Positions 25,166 to 33,413 of a stretch of DNA of 64,000 nucleotides are shown here, in pieces. The DNA is taken from positions 62,001 through 126,000 of the forward strand of contig JAHHHQ010000049.1 in NCBI GenBank assembly GCA_019359285.1. Reading direction: 5' to 3'. This stretch comes from Nodosilinea sp. WJT8-NPBG4 (GTDB taxonomy: Bacteria > Cyanobacteriota > Cyanobacteriia > Phormidesmidales > Phormidesmidaceae). The stretch's first letter is position 1, and each line of letters starts with the position of its first letter. Position numbers and translations under genes: made by a program. The notes under the pieces are model-generated. The model was not told where the DNA came from. It saw only the letters and a program-made list of their open reading frames with translations, and did no database searches.

Positions 25166-26023
25166 TTAGGCTCCGATTTTGGTCATGACTTCGTAGGAGA
25201 GGTTTCTGAACTCTTTAACGGAGTCGCAGTCGCGATCGAACTCAAAGATGGACTTTGGATCGGGGATTTCCATCATACCGACGGGGATGGTTTTGTTAAC
25301 GCAGTTGGAGAGGGCTACTCGCTCGTAGATGACGGTCTCTAGGGTGGGGAAGCCGTAGCGTTGGGTGACGGCTTCTTTTTGCCGGGGGAAGACGAACTTA
25401 AGGTATTGGTTGTTGGTCAAAATTTTGGAGGCTAGCACCCCTAACACCTCTAGGGGGGCTTTGCCGATGTTGGCGCGGGTTTCGTTAATTTCACCGATGA
25501 AGGCTTTGACGTTGTTGAGGCCCTGGTTGGCGAAGGGTTTCATGTCGGAGGGGATGATGAGGTAGTCGGCGGCGATCAGAGCGATTTCGGCGTAGATGTC
25601 GCGGGAGGGTGGGGCATCGATGATGGTGATGTCGTAGCTGTCTTCAACTTTTTGAAGTTTGCTGTTGAGGCGAAACCGGCTAGCGGCCAGCTTGGTGAGG
25701 CGATCTTGACTGTCGATGAGGGAGATGTGGGCTGGCACTACATCGATTTCGGGCGTGTTGAAGCCGTTGGACTTTCTGACGATTTCGGGAATGAAATTGA
25801 ACTCGCCGGATTCGAGTAGTTGGAAAACGTTGCTCTTGACGAGATCATCGTCTTCCTCGAATTGGAATTTGATAAGCCCAGTGCTGAAGGTGGAGTTAGC
25901 CTGGGCGTCGATGTCGATGAGGAGGACGCGCTTGCCCTTGTTTTGGAAAGCAGCGGCGAGATTAACAGCGGTGGTAGTTTTGCCGACGCCGCCTTTGTTG
26001 TGATAGATAGCGATAGTTTTCAT
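25166..26023 (-). CDS. parA: ParA-family ATPase
   Basis: This 285-residue ATPase has the deviant Walker A motif KGGVGKTT (residues 9-16), LIDIDAQANS (switch I region) and the Walker B-like IIDAPPS. There is no N-terminal HTH, so it is of the small (type Ib or orphan) kind. It would bind DNA nonspecifically and move cargo together with the ParB-like protein encoded next. In a tRNA-borne element with a primase-like gene and iterons, partitioning of an excised plasmid form is a natural role; a role in the adjacent defence-like cluster is the alternative. The 295-bp upstream gap holds a PIN-toxin remnant. Confidence 0.9.
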   Translation of the reverse strand: MKTIAIYHNKGGVGKTTTAVNLAAAFQNKGKRVLLIDIDAQANSTFSTGLIKFQFEEDDDLVKSNVFQLLESGEFNFIPEIVRKSNGFNTPEIDVVPAHISLIDSQDRLTKLAASRFRLNSKLQKVEDSYDITIIDAPPSRDIYAEIALIAADYLIIPSDMKPFANQGLNNVKAFIGEINETRANIGKAPLEVLGVLASKILTNNQYLKFVFPRQKEAVTQRYGFPTLETVIYERVALSNCVNKTIPVGMMEIPDPKSIFEFDRDCDSVKEFRNLSYEVMTKIGA

Positions 26024-26079
26024 AGGATTTATTTAATGGGGATGAATGATGGCTAGAGCCACTCTGAGGAGTAGTAGTT

Positions 26080-26283
26080 TTAGAGATAGGGGAGCAAGGG
26101 GAGCAAGGGGAGCAAGGGGAGCAAGGGGAGCCCGACAATAAAACGATAATCGCACTGGTTTTTGCTGAGTAGAGGAATATTGAGAGCTAAGGTTGTGACT
26201 GTGATGAGGGCATCTGGGATTTGAAGACCATGACTGAAGGCATAGGTTTGCATGAACCAAATCATCCTTTTATCTGTAGACAC
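26080..26283 (-). pseudogene. VapC-like PIN toxin fragment
   Basis: Read from a GTG at 26283, this 67-codon frame looks like the C-terminal third of a PIN-domain toxin: GLQIPDALITVTTLALNIP, then LLSKNQCDYRFI. This corresponds to the family's IPDALIAATA ... LLTKNxxDF pattern, including the acidic residues of that half. The N-terminal half with the first catalytic Asp is missing, and the 3' end runs into a 9-bp tandem repeat that gives PLLPLLPLLP. No VapB-like antitoxin gene is seen nearby. I read it as a decayed toxin gene trapped between parA and the kinase gene. Confidence 0.55.
26088..26132. repeat. Five tandem copies of a 9-bp unit
   Basis: The unit AGGGGAGCA occurs four times exactly, followed by a fifth copy with one change, covering 26088-26132. 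Because the unit is a multiple of three, it does not break a frame. It forms the degenerate 3' end of the PIN-toxin remnant. Short tandem repeats of this kind are common in cyanobacterial intergenic DNA and vary between strains. Confidence 0.9.
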
Positions 26284-26318
26284 TTCATTTTCTTTAGATT
26301 TAATTCAAGGGGGAGCGC

Positions 26319-28793
26319 CTAAGTATTACGAATAAATTTCAGTGCAGAAGCAGCAGATTGAAATCTATCCATCTTGTTTTCTGCGAACAACTTCAAGATC
26401 CCCTGCGCCAACTTTTCTGGCAAGTCGTTTCTAACTTGCTCAGACAAATTTTGAATAATTTCCGAATCATACTCTCCGGCTTGACTCAAGCTAATATCCA
26501 TACCTGTAGCTGCTTGTGCCAAGGTCAATCCCAATTGATAAAGATCTATATCCTGGGTCCATGGACCCACTACAAAGTCAGGAGGTAAATAGCCTGGAGT
26601 ATGTGACACAGTCCTCACTTCTTGGTTGGCAGCAACTGATATATTGAAATCTATTAACACAGGGCCTCTCACATCCGTCAAAATGATATTTTCAGGCTTT
26701 ATATCGCGATGCACTTTCCCATGCCTTGCTTGCTCCATTTGAGTGAATTCTTGAGGTAAGAGATCCTTCTTGCTGCGCAGTTTTTCTACTAAATCATGGT
26801 CAGGATGAATATACTTCAAAGCTTCTAACAGCTTGACGGAAATACCCTTTAGCTCATCCGGTGTCAATCTAAAACTACGTTGACACCTAGAGCGAAGGGA
26901 TTGCCCTTCTAAATATTCCATTACTAAATAAGCTTTTCCACCTTCTGTTTGTCCAAATGTAATCAACTTAACAATGTTTGGATGATTAAACTTTGACAGA
27001 ATATCAACTTCCCTTTGAAGCCTAAGAACCGACCCAGATTCTAATACTTTTATAGCGACATAATTCGATTTTTCTAGTGGATTTTCCCCTTCAATTCGTA
27101 TGGCCTTATAAACTTTTGAAAATCCTCCCGAATGCCCAACTAAGCCTTCGATTTTATAGGTTCCTATCCTTATCCCAGATGCTAAGGTATTGTTGTTTTG
27201 ATGAACACCTGGTTTTATTTCCCGAGTGCTTTTCCTTTTAACTATCCATGTCTGAAGGGGTTCAACTTTGATTTTACATACATCATCATCAAATTCTATA
27301 ATTCCATAACCCTCAAGATGGGAAATATCGTTGGGAAATAGTTCAGCAAGTTCTTTGAATTCCCCAATTTTTCCTTGAGCTAAAGTTTCTAGGAGAATAA
27401 ATTCATTTTCATAATATTGAGACAGAACATCAACCATTTGGCTTACTTGGGATTCTACTAGTTTTAAGAAATTAGCTGCCTCTTTAGAAACATCACCGCT
27501 TAAGACCCTCTTGCCCTGTCCTTTATTAGATCTCGCGTTATGAATTGCCGAGCCGTAAGCTCGCATTAAAAGGGGGTGGCCTCCAGTTCTTTGATGAACC
27601 ATGTTCAAAGCATCGCTTTGCCAAGAAATACCCATAAGGGAGCCAATATCTTCGAGTAGATTCTTGCTATCTCCAAAATCAAACGGACCTAAATACTTTT
27701 TTTGGAAAAAGTTGAAAATTGGATTATCAGAAGATTCAATACTTGTCTGTTCAACAATCTTGGGATTGGTACCCGTCACAAAATATGCAATTCGGCCTGA
27801 ATGCTCTTGATACATCCCTCTTAAGATGCGCCAAACCCTAAGGAAGTCTTGTGGCATCCAAGAAGAACCATAAATTATTGACGGCGGCGCCATCAGTTCT
27901 ACTTCATCAAAAGCTATTATAAATTTTTTGTTGGTCGCTTTTATAATTTTCCGAAAATCTACAACAAAACCTTCTCTGACAAAATCTTTGCTATCTATTG
28001 CGGAGAAAAGCTCGTATTTACCAAAAAGAACCAAGTCATCTATTCTTTTCCTTCCTATGGAATCCAATATAGATTCGCCGAGACTCCATAAAAGATATTC
28101 TGCTGTAGGCAAAACACCATCGATCCGTTGAATATCCAAGTAGACAATATAGACACTATAACTTTCTTTTAATATTTCTATTAACCGATACAGAAAAGAA
28201 GTCTTTCCCATTTTTCGTAGGCCGAACAAACCTATATTCGAGGTAGAATTTGCAAGTGATGATGCGATCTCGGAGAGCAACTTGTTATGCCCGTAGAAGT
28301 ATCTTGGTATTTTTATAGGATCAACAACCCAGTACAAATCTTTCACATATAATCTGGCTTGAAGTGTTGGCAGAAAATTCTCTGGATTAGTTGATAAGCT
28401 CCTTATTTCGCTTATTGAAAACCCAATAATGTTTATAGGAGATATCTGTGGAGATATCTGCACCACATTTTTGGCGGTTTCCGTGTCTTCAGTAATGACA
28501 AGAACAAAATCCTTGCCTAATCTGTTTTCCTGAGTCGCAATTTCCACCGCTTGCTCAATAGTTTTTGCCTGAAAGTCGTCAAATTGAACAACCCAGACAA
28601 GTATTTCTAAATTCCCAACACCTAAAAGGTCTTTAACTCTCTTTGTCGGCTTAAGAAAGAATCCCCAAAGCTTAAAATTTTTGGAGATTGTCCAGGTGAC
28701 TGTGAACCCAGAAGCAGTTAATAGGTCATACAAAGTTTTTCTAAAAGGATCTTGATTAATAAAATCTTCAATTCTTGTAGAGTCGATAGCCAT
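26319..28793 (-). CDS. AAA-type ATPase fused to a Ser/Thr protein kinase
   Basis: This 824-residue protein has an N-terminal domain of unknown type (1-150). A STAND/Orc-like ATPase follows, with Walker A GLRKMGKTS (near 195) and Walker B IIAFDEVEL, a winged-helix-like region (about 420-520), and a Hanks-type kinase (about 545-824). The kinase has a glycine loop (GHSGGFSKV), the VAIK lysine, HRDIKPEN (near 695) and LIDFN in place of the usual DFG. ATP hydrolysis in response to a signal could control the kinase. AT-rich compared with neighbours. Kinases also occur in other methylation-linked phage-defence systems (for example PglW in BREX), which makes a regulatory or effector role plausible. 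Not recognised as a named component. Confidence 0.85.
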   Translation of the reverse strand: MAIDSTRIEDFINQDPFRKTLYDLLTASGFTVTWTISKNFKLWGFFLKPTKRVKDLLGVGNLEILVWVVQFDDFQAKTIEQAVEIATQENRLGKDFVLVITEDTETAKNVVQISPQISPINIIGFSISEIRSLSTNPENFLPTLQARLYVKDLYWVVDPIKIPRYFYGHNKLLSEIASSLANSTSNIGLFGLRKMGKTSFLYRLIEILKESYSVYIVYLDIQRIDGVLPTAEYLLWSLGESILDSIGRKRIDDLVLFGKYELFSAIDSKDFVREGFVVDFRKIIKATNKKFIIAFDEVELMAPPSIIYGSSWMPQDFLRVWRILRGMYQEHSGRIAYFVTGTNPKIVEQTSIESSDNPIFNFFQKKYLGPFDFGDSKNLLEDIGSLMGISWQSDALNMVHQRTGGHPLLMRAYGSAIHNARSNKGQGKRVLSGDVSKEAANFLKLVESQVSQMVDVLSQYYENEFILLETLAQGKIGEFKELAELFPNDISHLEGYGIIEFDDDVCKIKVEPLQTWIVKRKSTREIKPGVHQNNNTLASGIRIGTYKIEGLVGHSGGFSKVYKAIRIEGENPLEKSNYVAIKVLESGSVLRLQREVDILSKFNHPNIVKLITFGQTEGGKAYLVMEYLEGQSLRSRCQRSFRLTPDELKGISVKLLEALKYIHPDHDLVEKLRSKKDLLPQEFTQMEQARHGKVHRDIKPENIILTDVRGPVLIDFNISVAANQEVRTVSHTPGYLPPDFVVGPWTQDIDLYQLGLTLAQAATGMDISLSQAGEYDSEIIQNLSEQVRNDLPEKLAQGILKLFAENKMDRFQSAASALKFIRNT

Positions 28794-28927
28794 GAGAATC
28801 TTACCTTATTGTCTTTTTGGTTGTTATGCTAATGTACTGATAAAAGCGATTTAATTAAGTTTTCTCGTGGAATAGTGAGTATAAAGATAGAGATCACTTA
28901 GTTTGCATAGCTAAATCACTGTTCAAA

Positions 28928-31900
28928 TCAAGCCTTTCCAAATAATCTGTCCCAGGCTTCGAGAACGAGGCGTTGTGTGCGGTATTCGCCGAACTGCTTC
29001 ATTTCGTTGTTTTTGAGGACGCGGAAGGTTTCGCTGGGGAAGTCGGGGCCGTGGATGTCGGCTGGGTCGAGAATATAGCGGAGTTCGTCACGGGTGAGGC
29101 CGTAGAGGTAGGCGTAGTAGGCTTCTAATTCGGCGCGGAGGTGAGCGCGGCGTTCTGGGTTCCAGATGAAGGGGTCGCCGTGGTAGCCCATATCTTGGGC
29201 GAAGGGTTGCAGATCCCAGGCGGTGTAGGTGAGTTCGAGCACGCGGGGGGCAATGAAGTCGATGTCGGCGCGGATGTAGCGATCTGGGGGGAGGACGGGA
29301 AGTTGTTTGAGGATGAAATATGTTAGATGCGTACCGCCAACTTTTTGCCTAACAACAAAGTCGAAAACAATAGAGTTAACATTAGCTAGGAATAGGGCGT
29401 GCTTGCTATTTTCTTTGACATCACAAAAGATCAAAGGTGCATTATGCCCGACCGCTACTTTTGGCAATAGGCTAAAAATAGCTGTGCGTTCATCGGTAGA
29501 GCGACAAACATCACGGAAGGCAATTAGCCATTTTTTATCCCATTTATGTAAAAGCTTGTTTTCAACTTCGGATCTATTTACCCAATAGCGGGGGACAATT
29601 TGAGAATGGTAATCTTGTTTGACATCAACAGAAAGCTTTGGAAGATTGCCTTCATTTATATTCTGATCTGTAGCATTCTCATAGGAGGAATATCTATGAT
29701 CAAAGTGATGAAACATTTTTGCTTCATATAAAGGCAAACAACTTGTGTCCGAATGATATTGAAATAGCTCGCTGTCGTTAGACATATCAAACATTCTCAT
29801 AAACGAAATACCCCAAGGGTTTTTTCCTGTGGCTTCGTTGTCTAAAATAGGTAGATTTTTATAGATTTTCTTGGCTAGTTCTGCATCTTGACGAGTCCTG
29901 AAAATCGGACAAGTTAGTGTATTTGGATTGATTGATTGAAAGTCATGAGGGGATAATTCAATTTGTCGCTTTGGATCGTTGGCCTCTTGAATACTAGTAA
30001 CTAACCAGCAAAATAACATTTTGCTTGAATAGTTATTTGACTTTCCCAAAACGACGATTGCAAAGGTTATATAATCTTTGACATCCGCAAAAATCTGTTT
30101 TGAGTTTCGGAATCCTATAATTTGCCAAAGACTTTTACTTTCAATTAAATATTTAAAGTAAGTTGCTGTAGTTGCATCTGTAGCAATTCCAGTCGGTACA
30201 ACAATGCCTGCTCTGCCCTTATTGCTAATCGCCTTTTGTGCTGTTTCCGAAAAAATAGCATAGGTATTAATATCTCCCGTTGCCGTTAGTGGAAACCGTT
30301 CGGACTCGCGAATAAACTTACTTTGGGCCTCGGCATCGTGTTTAGCATCTTGGAAAGCTATAGCTAGGGTTAGATTTGTAGTAGCTAGTTTCTTGATGAG
30401 TTTTTCCCGTGCGGCTTTGTTGGCAGCGTTGGCAATGTCTGGATCTCTAGCCCCAAAAAATTCTTTTTCTTGCAACTTAATCCTTTCCCATGGCGGATTT
30501 CCCAACACAGAATCAAACCCACCCTGCTCAAACACCTCCGGAAATTCTAGCGGCCAATGAAAAAACCGCTTCTCATCCGCCAGCTTATCCGCTGCATTTA
30601 CAATCCCCTGCGTTGCCCAGTTCCCCTTCAACAGGTTATCCAACACCCCCGAAGTCGGCAAAAGCTGCAAATTCTGCTCCGTCAGTGGCATAAAAAATGC
30701 CGCCGTCCACAAATTACAGGCCGATTTATCCCGCCGCCACGAATATAAATGCCGACTGCGCTCATACTTCTCCTGCTTTTGCCGCACCGCCGTAGGGTCA
30801 TCATCCTTCATGCCCTCAATTTCGCGCCACGCCTTGGCATACTCCTCGCGATCGCGCTCAAAGGTGTTGTCATACAGCAGTGCAAGCTGACCTGCCACCT
30901 TACTTTCCCGCTCCTGCTTATTGCGCTTCTTAAACTGAGCAGCCAGCGACTTATCATCCCCCGTTACTGGCTTGTAGGCATTGTCGGGAATGCCCTCTTT
31001 TAGGCAATCCAGATCCAACACCCCCACCAGCGAATTGCCATTCTTAATGCGGTGGTCTAAAAAGTTCAGCGACACCCCGCAACACAGCCCCTCAATCCAC
31101 AGGGCCACCTTGCACAGGTCTACCGCCAACGGGTTCAAATCGACCCCATACACACAGTGCTGAATCACATCCCGAATAGCCATCCGCAACGGCTCTGGCC
31201 CCGGCTGCGGTTCCCCCGTGCGAATGCGGGCCAATTCCTTGCCAATGCGTCGAGATGCCGCCAGCAAAAAGTGCCCCGAGCCACAGGCGGGGTCACACAC
31301 CTTGAGGGAGAGCAACGCCTGCTCCTGAGCCTCTGGGGTGGCATCTTTGCCTAACGTCTCCAGCCGATCCGCAATCACAGGTTCTAGCGCACTCTTGATC
31401 AGCTGTCCTACCAGCTCTGGCGGGGTGTAGTAAGAGCCGGTAGTTTTGCGATCGCTGCCCGTCACCAACTGAAACTCATAGATGCCCTGCCGCTCGGCCA
31501 CTAGGGGATGAAAGTCGAGCAGGCTTTCGTAGACACTACCCAGTTCCTCCACATCCAACGCCCCATAGTTAACCCGGCGCAGTTGGCCCCGCTGCTCGTA
31601 CAGCGACAGGTGACGAATCGCCAGGGTGAGGTCGTGGTTGTCGATGGCACAGGCATCGATATCTAGCAGCGAGTGGGAGCCAAACAACACCCCATTCAGC
31701 GGAGATAGGCCCAGCACCTGCCCCCGCCAGTTTTCATCAAACAGCCGGAAGGTGACCCGCAGGCCCTGCCACTGGTCTTGAAACCCTTCTCGTCGCCAGG
31801 AGGCTTTTTCTGCCAGTGCCCGCAGGCGCTCGATGCTGTAGTACTCCCGGTAAATGCGGGACTTGTTGACATCATCGCCGGAGAGCAGCAGGTTGCGCGA

Positions 31901-32905
31901 CTCGGCCACCATCAAGAACAGCAGGCGATAGATCAGCAGGAGGAGTTGGCGGTAGTAGGCGGTTTCGGTGAGGGCCTCGCCTCCAAAGCCCTCAGCCCCG
32001 CTCCCAGGGAGCGAGGGGAGATCGGACGTGGGCGTAGTCTCTGCGGGCTGGCTGCTGACGGCTGGCTCCCCCTTGCCCAGCCGTAATCGTTGTCGTAGTG
32101 CTTCGTTATCTGGATGCTGGAGGAAGCCGGTGCCCAGCACTTTGAGGGCTTGTTCGACCCCATCCCGCAGGCGATCGCGTACTCGCCCACCTTGCTGCAC
32201 CGACTCCTGGTGGTAGAACTCCAGCAGGCACTCGTCGGCATCTTCCATGCCTTGAGGTAGGCGCGATCGGTGGAACAGCCGGTAGAACAGGCCAAACTCG
32301 GCAAAGTTCTCGCCATTGAGAATTTGCTCCAGGTCAAACTCCACATAGGTGAGCCGAGTCATCAGCGACGAGTCGCGCAGTAGTCGCCAGCGCAGGCCAT
32401 TGGTTGCGATCGCCCATAGGTGCTCAGTGCGGTTCAGATACTCCTGCACCAGGGCATGGGCCGACAGCCGGGGCGTGCCGCTGGGAGGACGCTGCTCTAG
32501 GCGTACCCGGCTACCCACAATGTGGATTGGGGGCTTGGCCTCCCCTGGTTCTGCACGGTGAGAGATAGCGTAGGTTTGCTCGTCTACTACCTCGGCTTTG
32601 GCCACGTATATCGGGTCGTACCCCAAACTGCGCAGCAGCGGCACCGCCCATTGCTCACGGGTCACGGTGGTGGCCAGGTCGTGCTCGGGCAGACGGCTTG
32701 AAGCCCGCTGAAACGCCGCCCAGTAGATCTTCGCATCGCCCCAGGCCAGGGCAATTTCGTCGGCTAGCTTATCTGTTTTTTGCAGCCCAAACGCCTCTGG
32801 AACCTGGCCTTTGATATCGGCAGTCAGCACATCCGCCATCAGGTCCGAGGCGATCAGGTTGCCTTCAATTTGGAGTCCGGCGAAGGTTAACGTTGCAGAA
32901 GACAT
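28928..32905 (-). CDS. Adenine-specific DNA methyltransferase, DrmMI/PglX/Eco57I-like
   Basis: This 1325-residue protein has a long N-terminal region (1-500), SAM-binding motif I CDPACGSGHFLL (near 538), the YGVDLNPLAV motif and catalytic motif IV GNPPW (near 803), which marks N6-adenine methylation. A variable, target-recognition-like region follows (about 810-1200), then a conserved end. Size and layout match DrmMI of class 1 DISARM and the related PglX and type IIG enzymes. It would mark host DNA so that the helicase/nuclease proteins act only on unmodified DNA. The DNA of residues about 810-1200 is clearly AT-richer than the rest, suggesting exchange of the recognition region. The 126-residue zinc-ribbon gene and the DrmD-like gene lie directly upstream on the same strand. 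Confidence 0.88.
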   Translation of the reverse strand: MSSATLTFAGLQIEGNLIASDLMADVLTADIKGQVPEAFGLQKTDKLADEIALAWGDAKIYWAAFQRASSRLPEHDLATTVTREQWAVPLLRSLGYDPIYVAKAEVVDEQTYAISHRAEPGEAKPPIHIVGSRVRLEQRPPSGTPRLSAHALVQEYLNRTEHLWAIATNGLRWRLLRDSSLMTRLTYVEFDLEQILNGENFAEFGLFYRLFHRSRLPQGMEDADECLLEFYHQESVQQGGRVRDRLRDGVEQALKVLGTGFLQHPDNEALRQRLRLGKGEPAVSSQPAETTPTSDLPSLPGSGAEGFGGEALTETAYYRQLLLLIYRLLFLMVAESRNLLLSGDDVNKSRIYREYYSIERLRALAEKASWRREGFQDQWQGLRVTFRLFDENWRGQVLGLSPLNGVLFGSHSLLDIDACAIDNHDLTLAIRHLSLYEQRGQLRRVNYGALDVEELGSVYESLLDFHPLVAERQGIYEFQLVTGSDRKTTGSYYTPPELVGQLIKSALEPVIADRLETLGKDATPEAQEQALLSLKVCDPACGSGHFLLAASRRIGKELARIRTGEPQPGPEPLRMAIRDVIQHCVYGVDLNPLAVDLCKVALWIEGLCCGVSLNFLDHRIKNGNSLVGVLDLDCLKEGIPDNAYKPVTGDDKSLAAQFKKRNKQERESKVAGQLALLYDNTFERDREEYAKAWREIEGMKDDDPTAVRQKQEKYERSRHLYSWRRDKSACNLWTAAFFMPLTEQNLQLLPTSGVLDNLLKGNWATQGIVNAADKLADEKRFFHWPLEFPEVFEQGGFDSVLGNPPWERIKLQEKEFFGARDPDIANAANKAAREKLIKKLATTNLTLAIAFQDAKHDAEAQSKFIRESERFPLTATGDINTYAIFSETAQKAISNKGRAGIVVPTGIATDATTATYFKYLIESKSLWQIIGFRNSKQIFADVKDYITFAIVVLGKSNNYSSKMLFCWLVTSIQEANDPKRQIELSPHDFQSINPNTLTCPIFRTRQDAELAKKIYKNLPILDNEATGKNPWGISFMRMFDMSNDSELFQYHSDTSCLPLYEAKMFHHFDHRYSSYENATDQNINEGNLPKLSVDVKQDYHSQIVPRYWVNRSEVENKLLHKWDKKWLIAFRDVCRSTDERTAIFSLLPKVAVGHNAPLIFCDVKENSKHALFLANVNSIVFDFVVRQKVGGTHLTYFILKQLPVLPPDRYIRADIDFIAPRVLELTYTAWDLQPFAQDMGYHGDPFIWNPERRAHLRAELEAYYAYLYGLTRDELRYILDPADIHGPDFPSETFRVLKNNEMKQFGEYRTQRLVLEAWDRLFGKA

Positions 32906-32974
32906 AGTGAGGATAGTAGAAGATAGCCTGAATACTAAATAGGAGGGCTGGTGCCGAGGATAGCTTGCTCCTGT

Positions 32975-33355
32975 TTATTTAGGGCTGAAGCTGCCACCTC
33001 CCCATGAATAGTCGAGCGTGTCCAGTGGCCTCCAAGAACGATCCTGAACTTTTCCAAGGCAAAGATCACAAATTGCAACTGGCCCTACGTTGCTCTTAGA
33101 GTAGTGCATTAAACTCTTACCTTCGGGCGGAAGCTTTCTGCACTCATCACATCGTTTTTTTGGTATTAATTTACGAATCCCCCTCTTGGAAACAAGCACA
33201 ATCGCAGGCATTGGCTTTTCAACCACTCGTTCGGCAAGCTGCCTAAGATCTTGTTTTCTCTTCCTTTCTTGCTTTTGCTTCTGCTCTTGCACCTTTCTCG
33301 AATTGGAACTCCATACCTCAATTCCTCTGGCATCTGAATCTTTTTTCTTAGCCAT
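32975..33355 (-). CDS. Small basic protein with a zinc-ribbon (two CxxC)
   Basis: This 126-residue protein has a very basic, Gln/Lys/Arg-rich N-terminal coil (about 20-45) followed by CDECRKLP and, 20 residues later, CDLCLGKV. The four cysteines form a likely zinc ribbon. It lies between the DrmD-like helicase (58 bp) and the methyltransferase (69 bp), so it is probably co-transcribed with them. I know no DISARM component of this type; it could be a nucleic-acid-binding adaptor. Confidence 0.7.
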   Translation of the reverse strand: MAKKKDSDARGIEVWSSNSRKVQEQKQKQERKRKQDLRQLAERVVEKPMPAIVLVSKRGIRKLIPKKRCDECRKLPPEGKSLMHYSKSNVGPVAICDLCLGKVQDRSWRPLDTLDYSWGGGSFSPK

Positions 33356-33413
33356 AAAAGCACCTTTATTTATTGGTTATTCCTTTGGTTTTCAAGCCTT
33401 TCCCAAGGTCAAT

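Noticed and set aside
26088..26132. Considered as a CRISPR or VNTR-type coding repeat
   Set aside because: The unit is only 9 bp with no spacers; it is a simple tandem repeat at the end of a dead gene.
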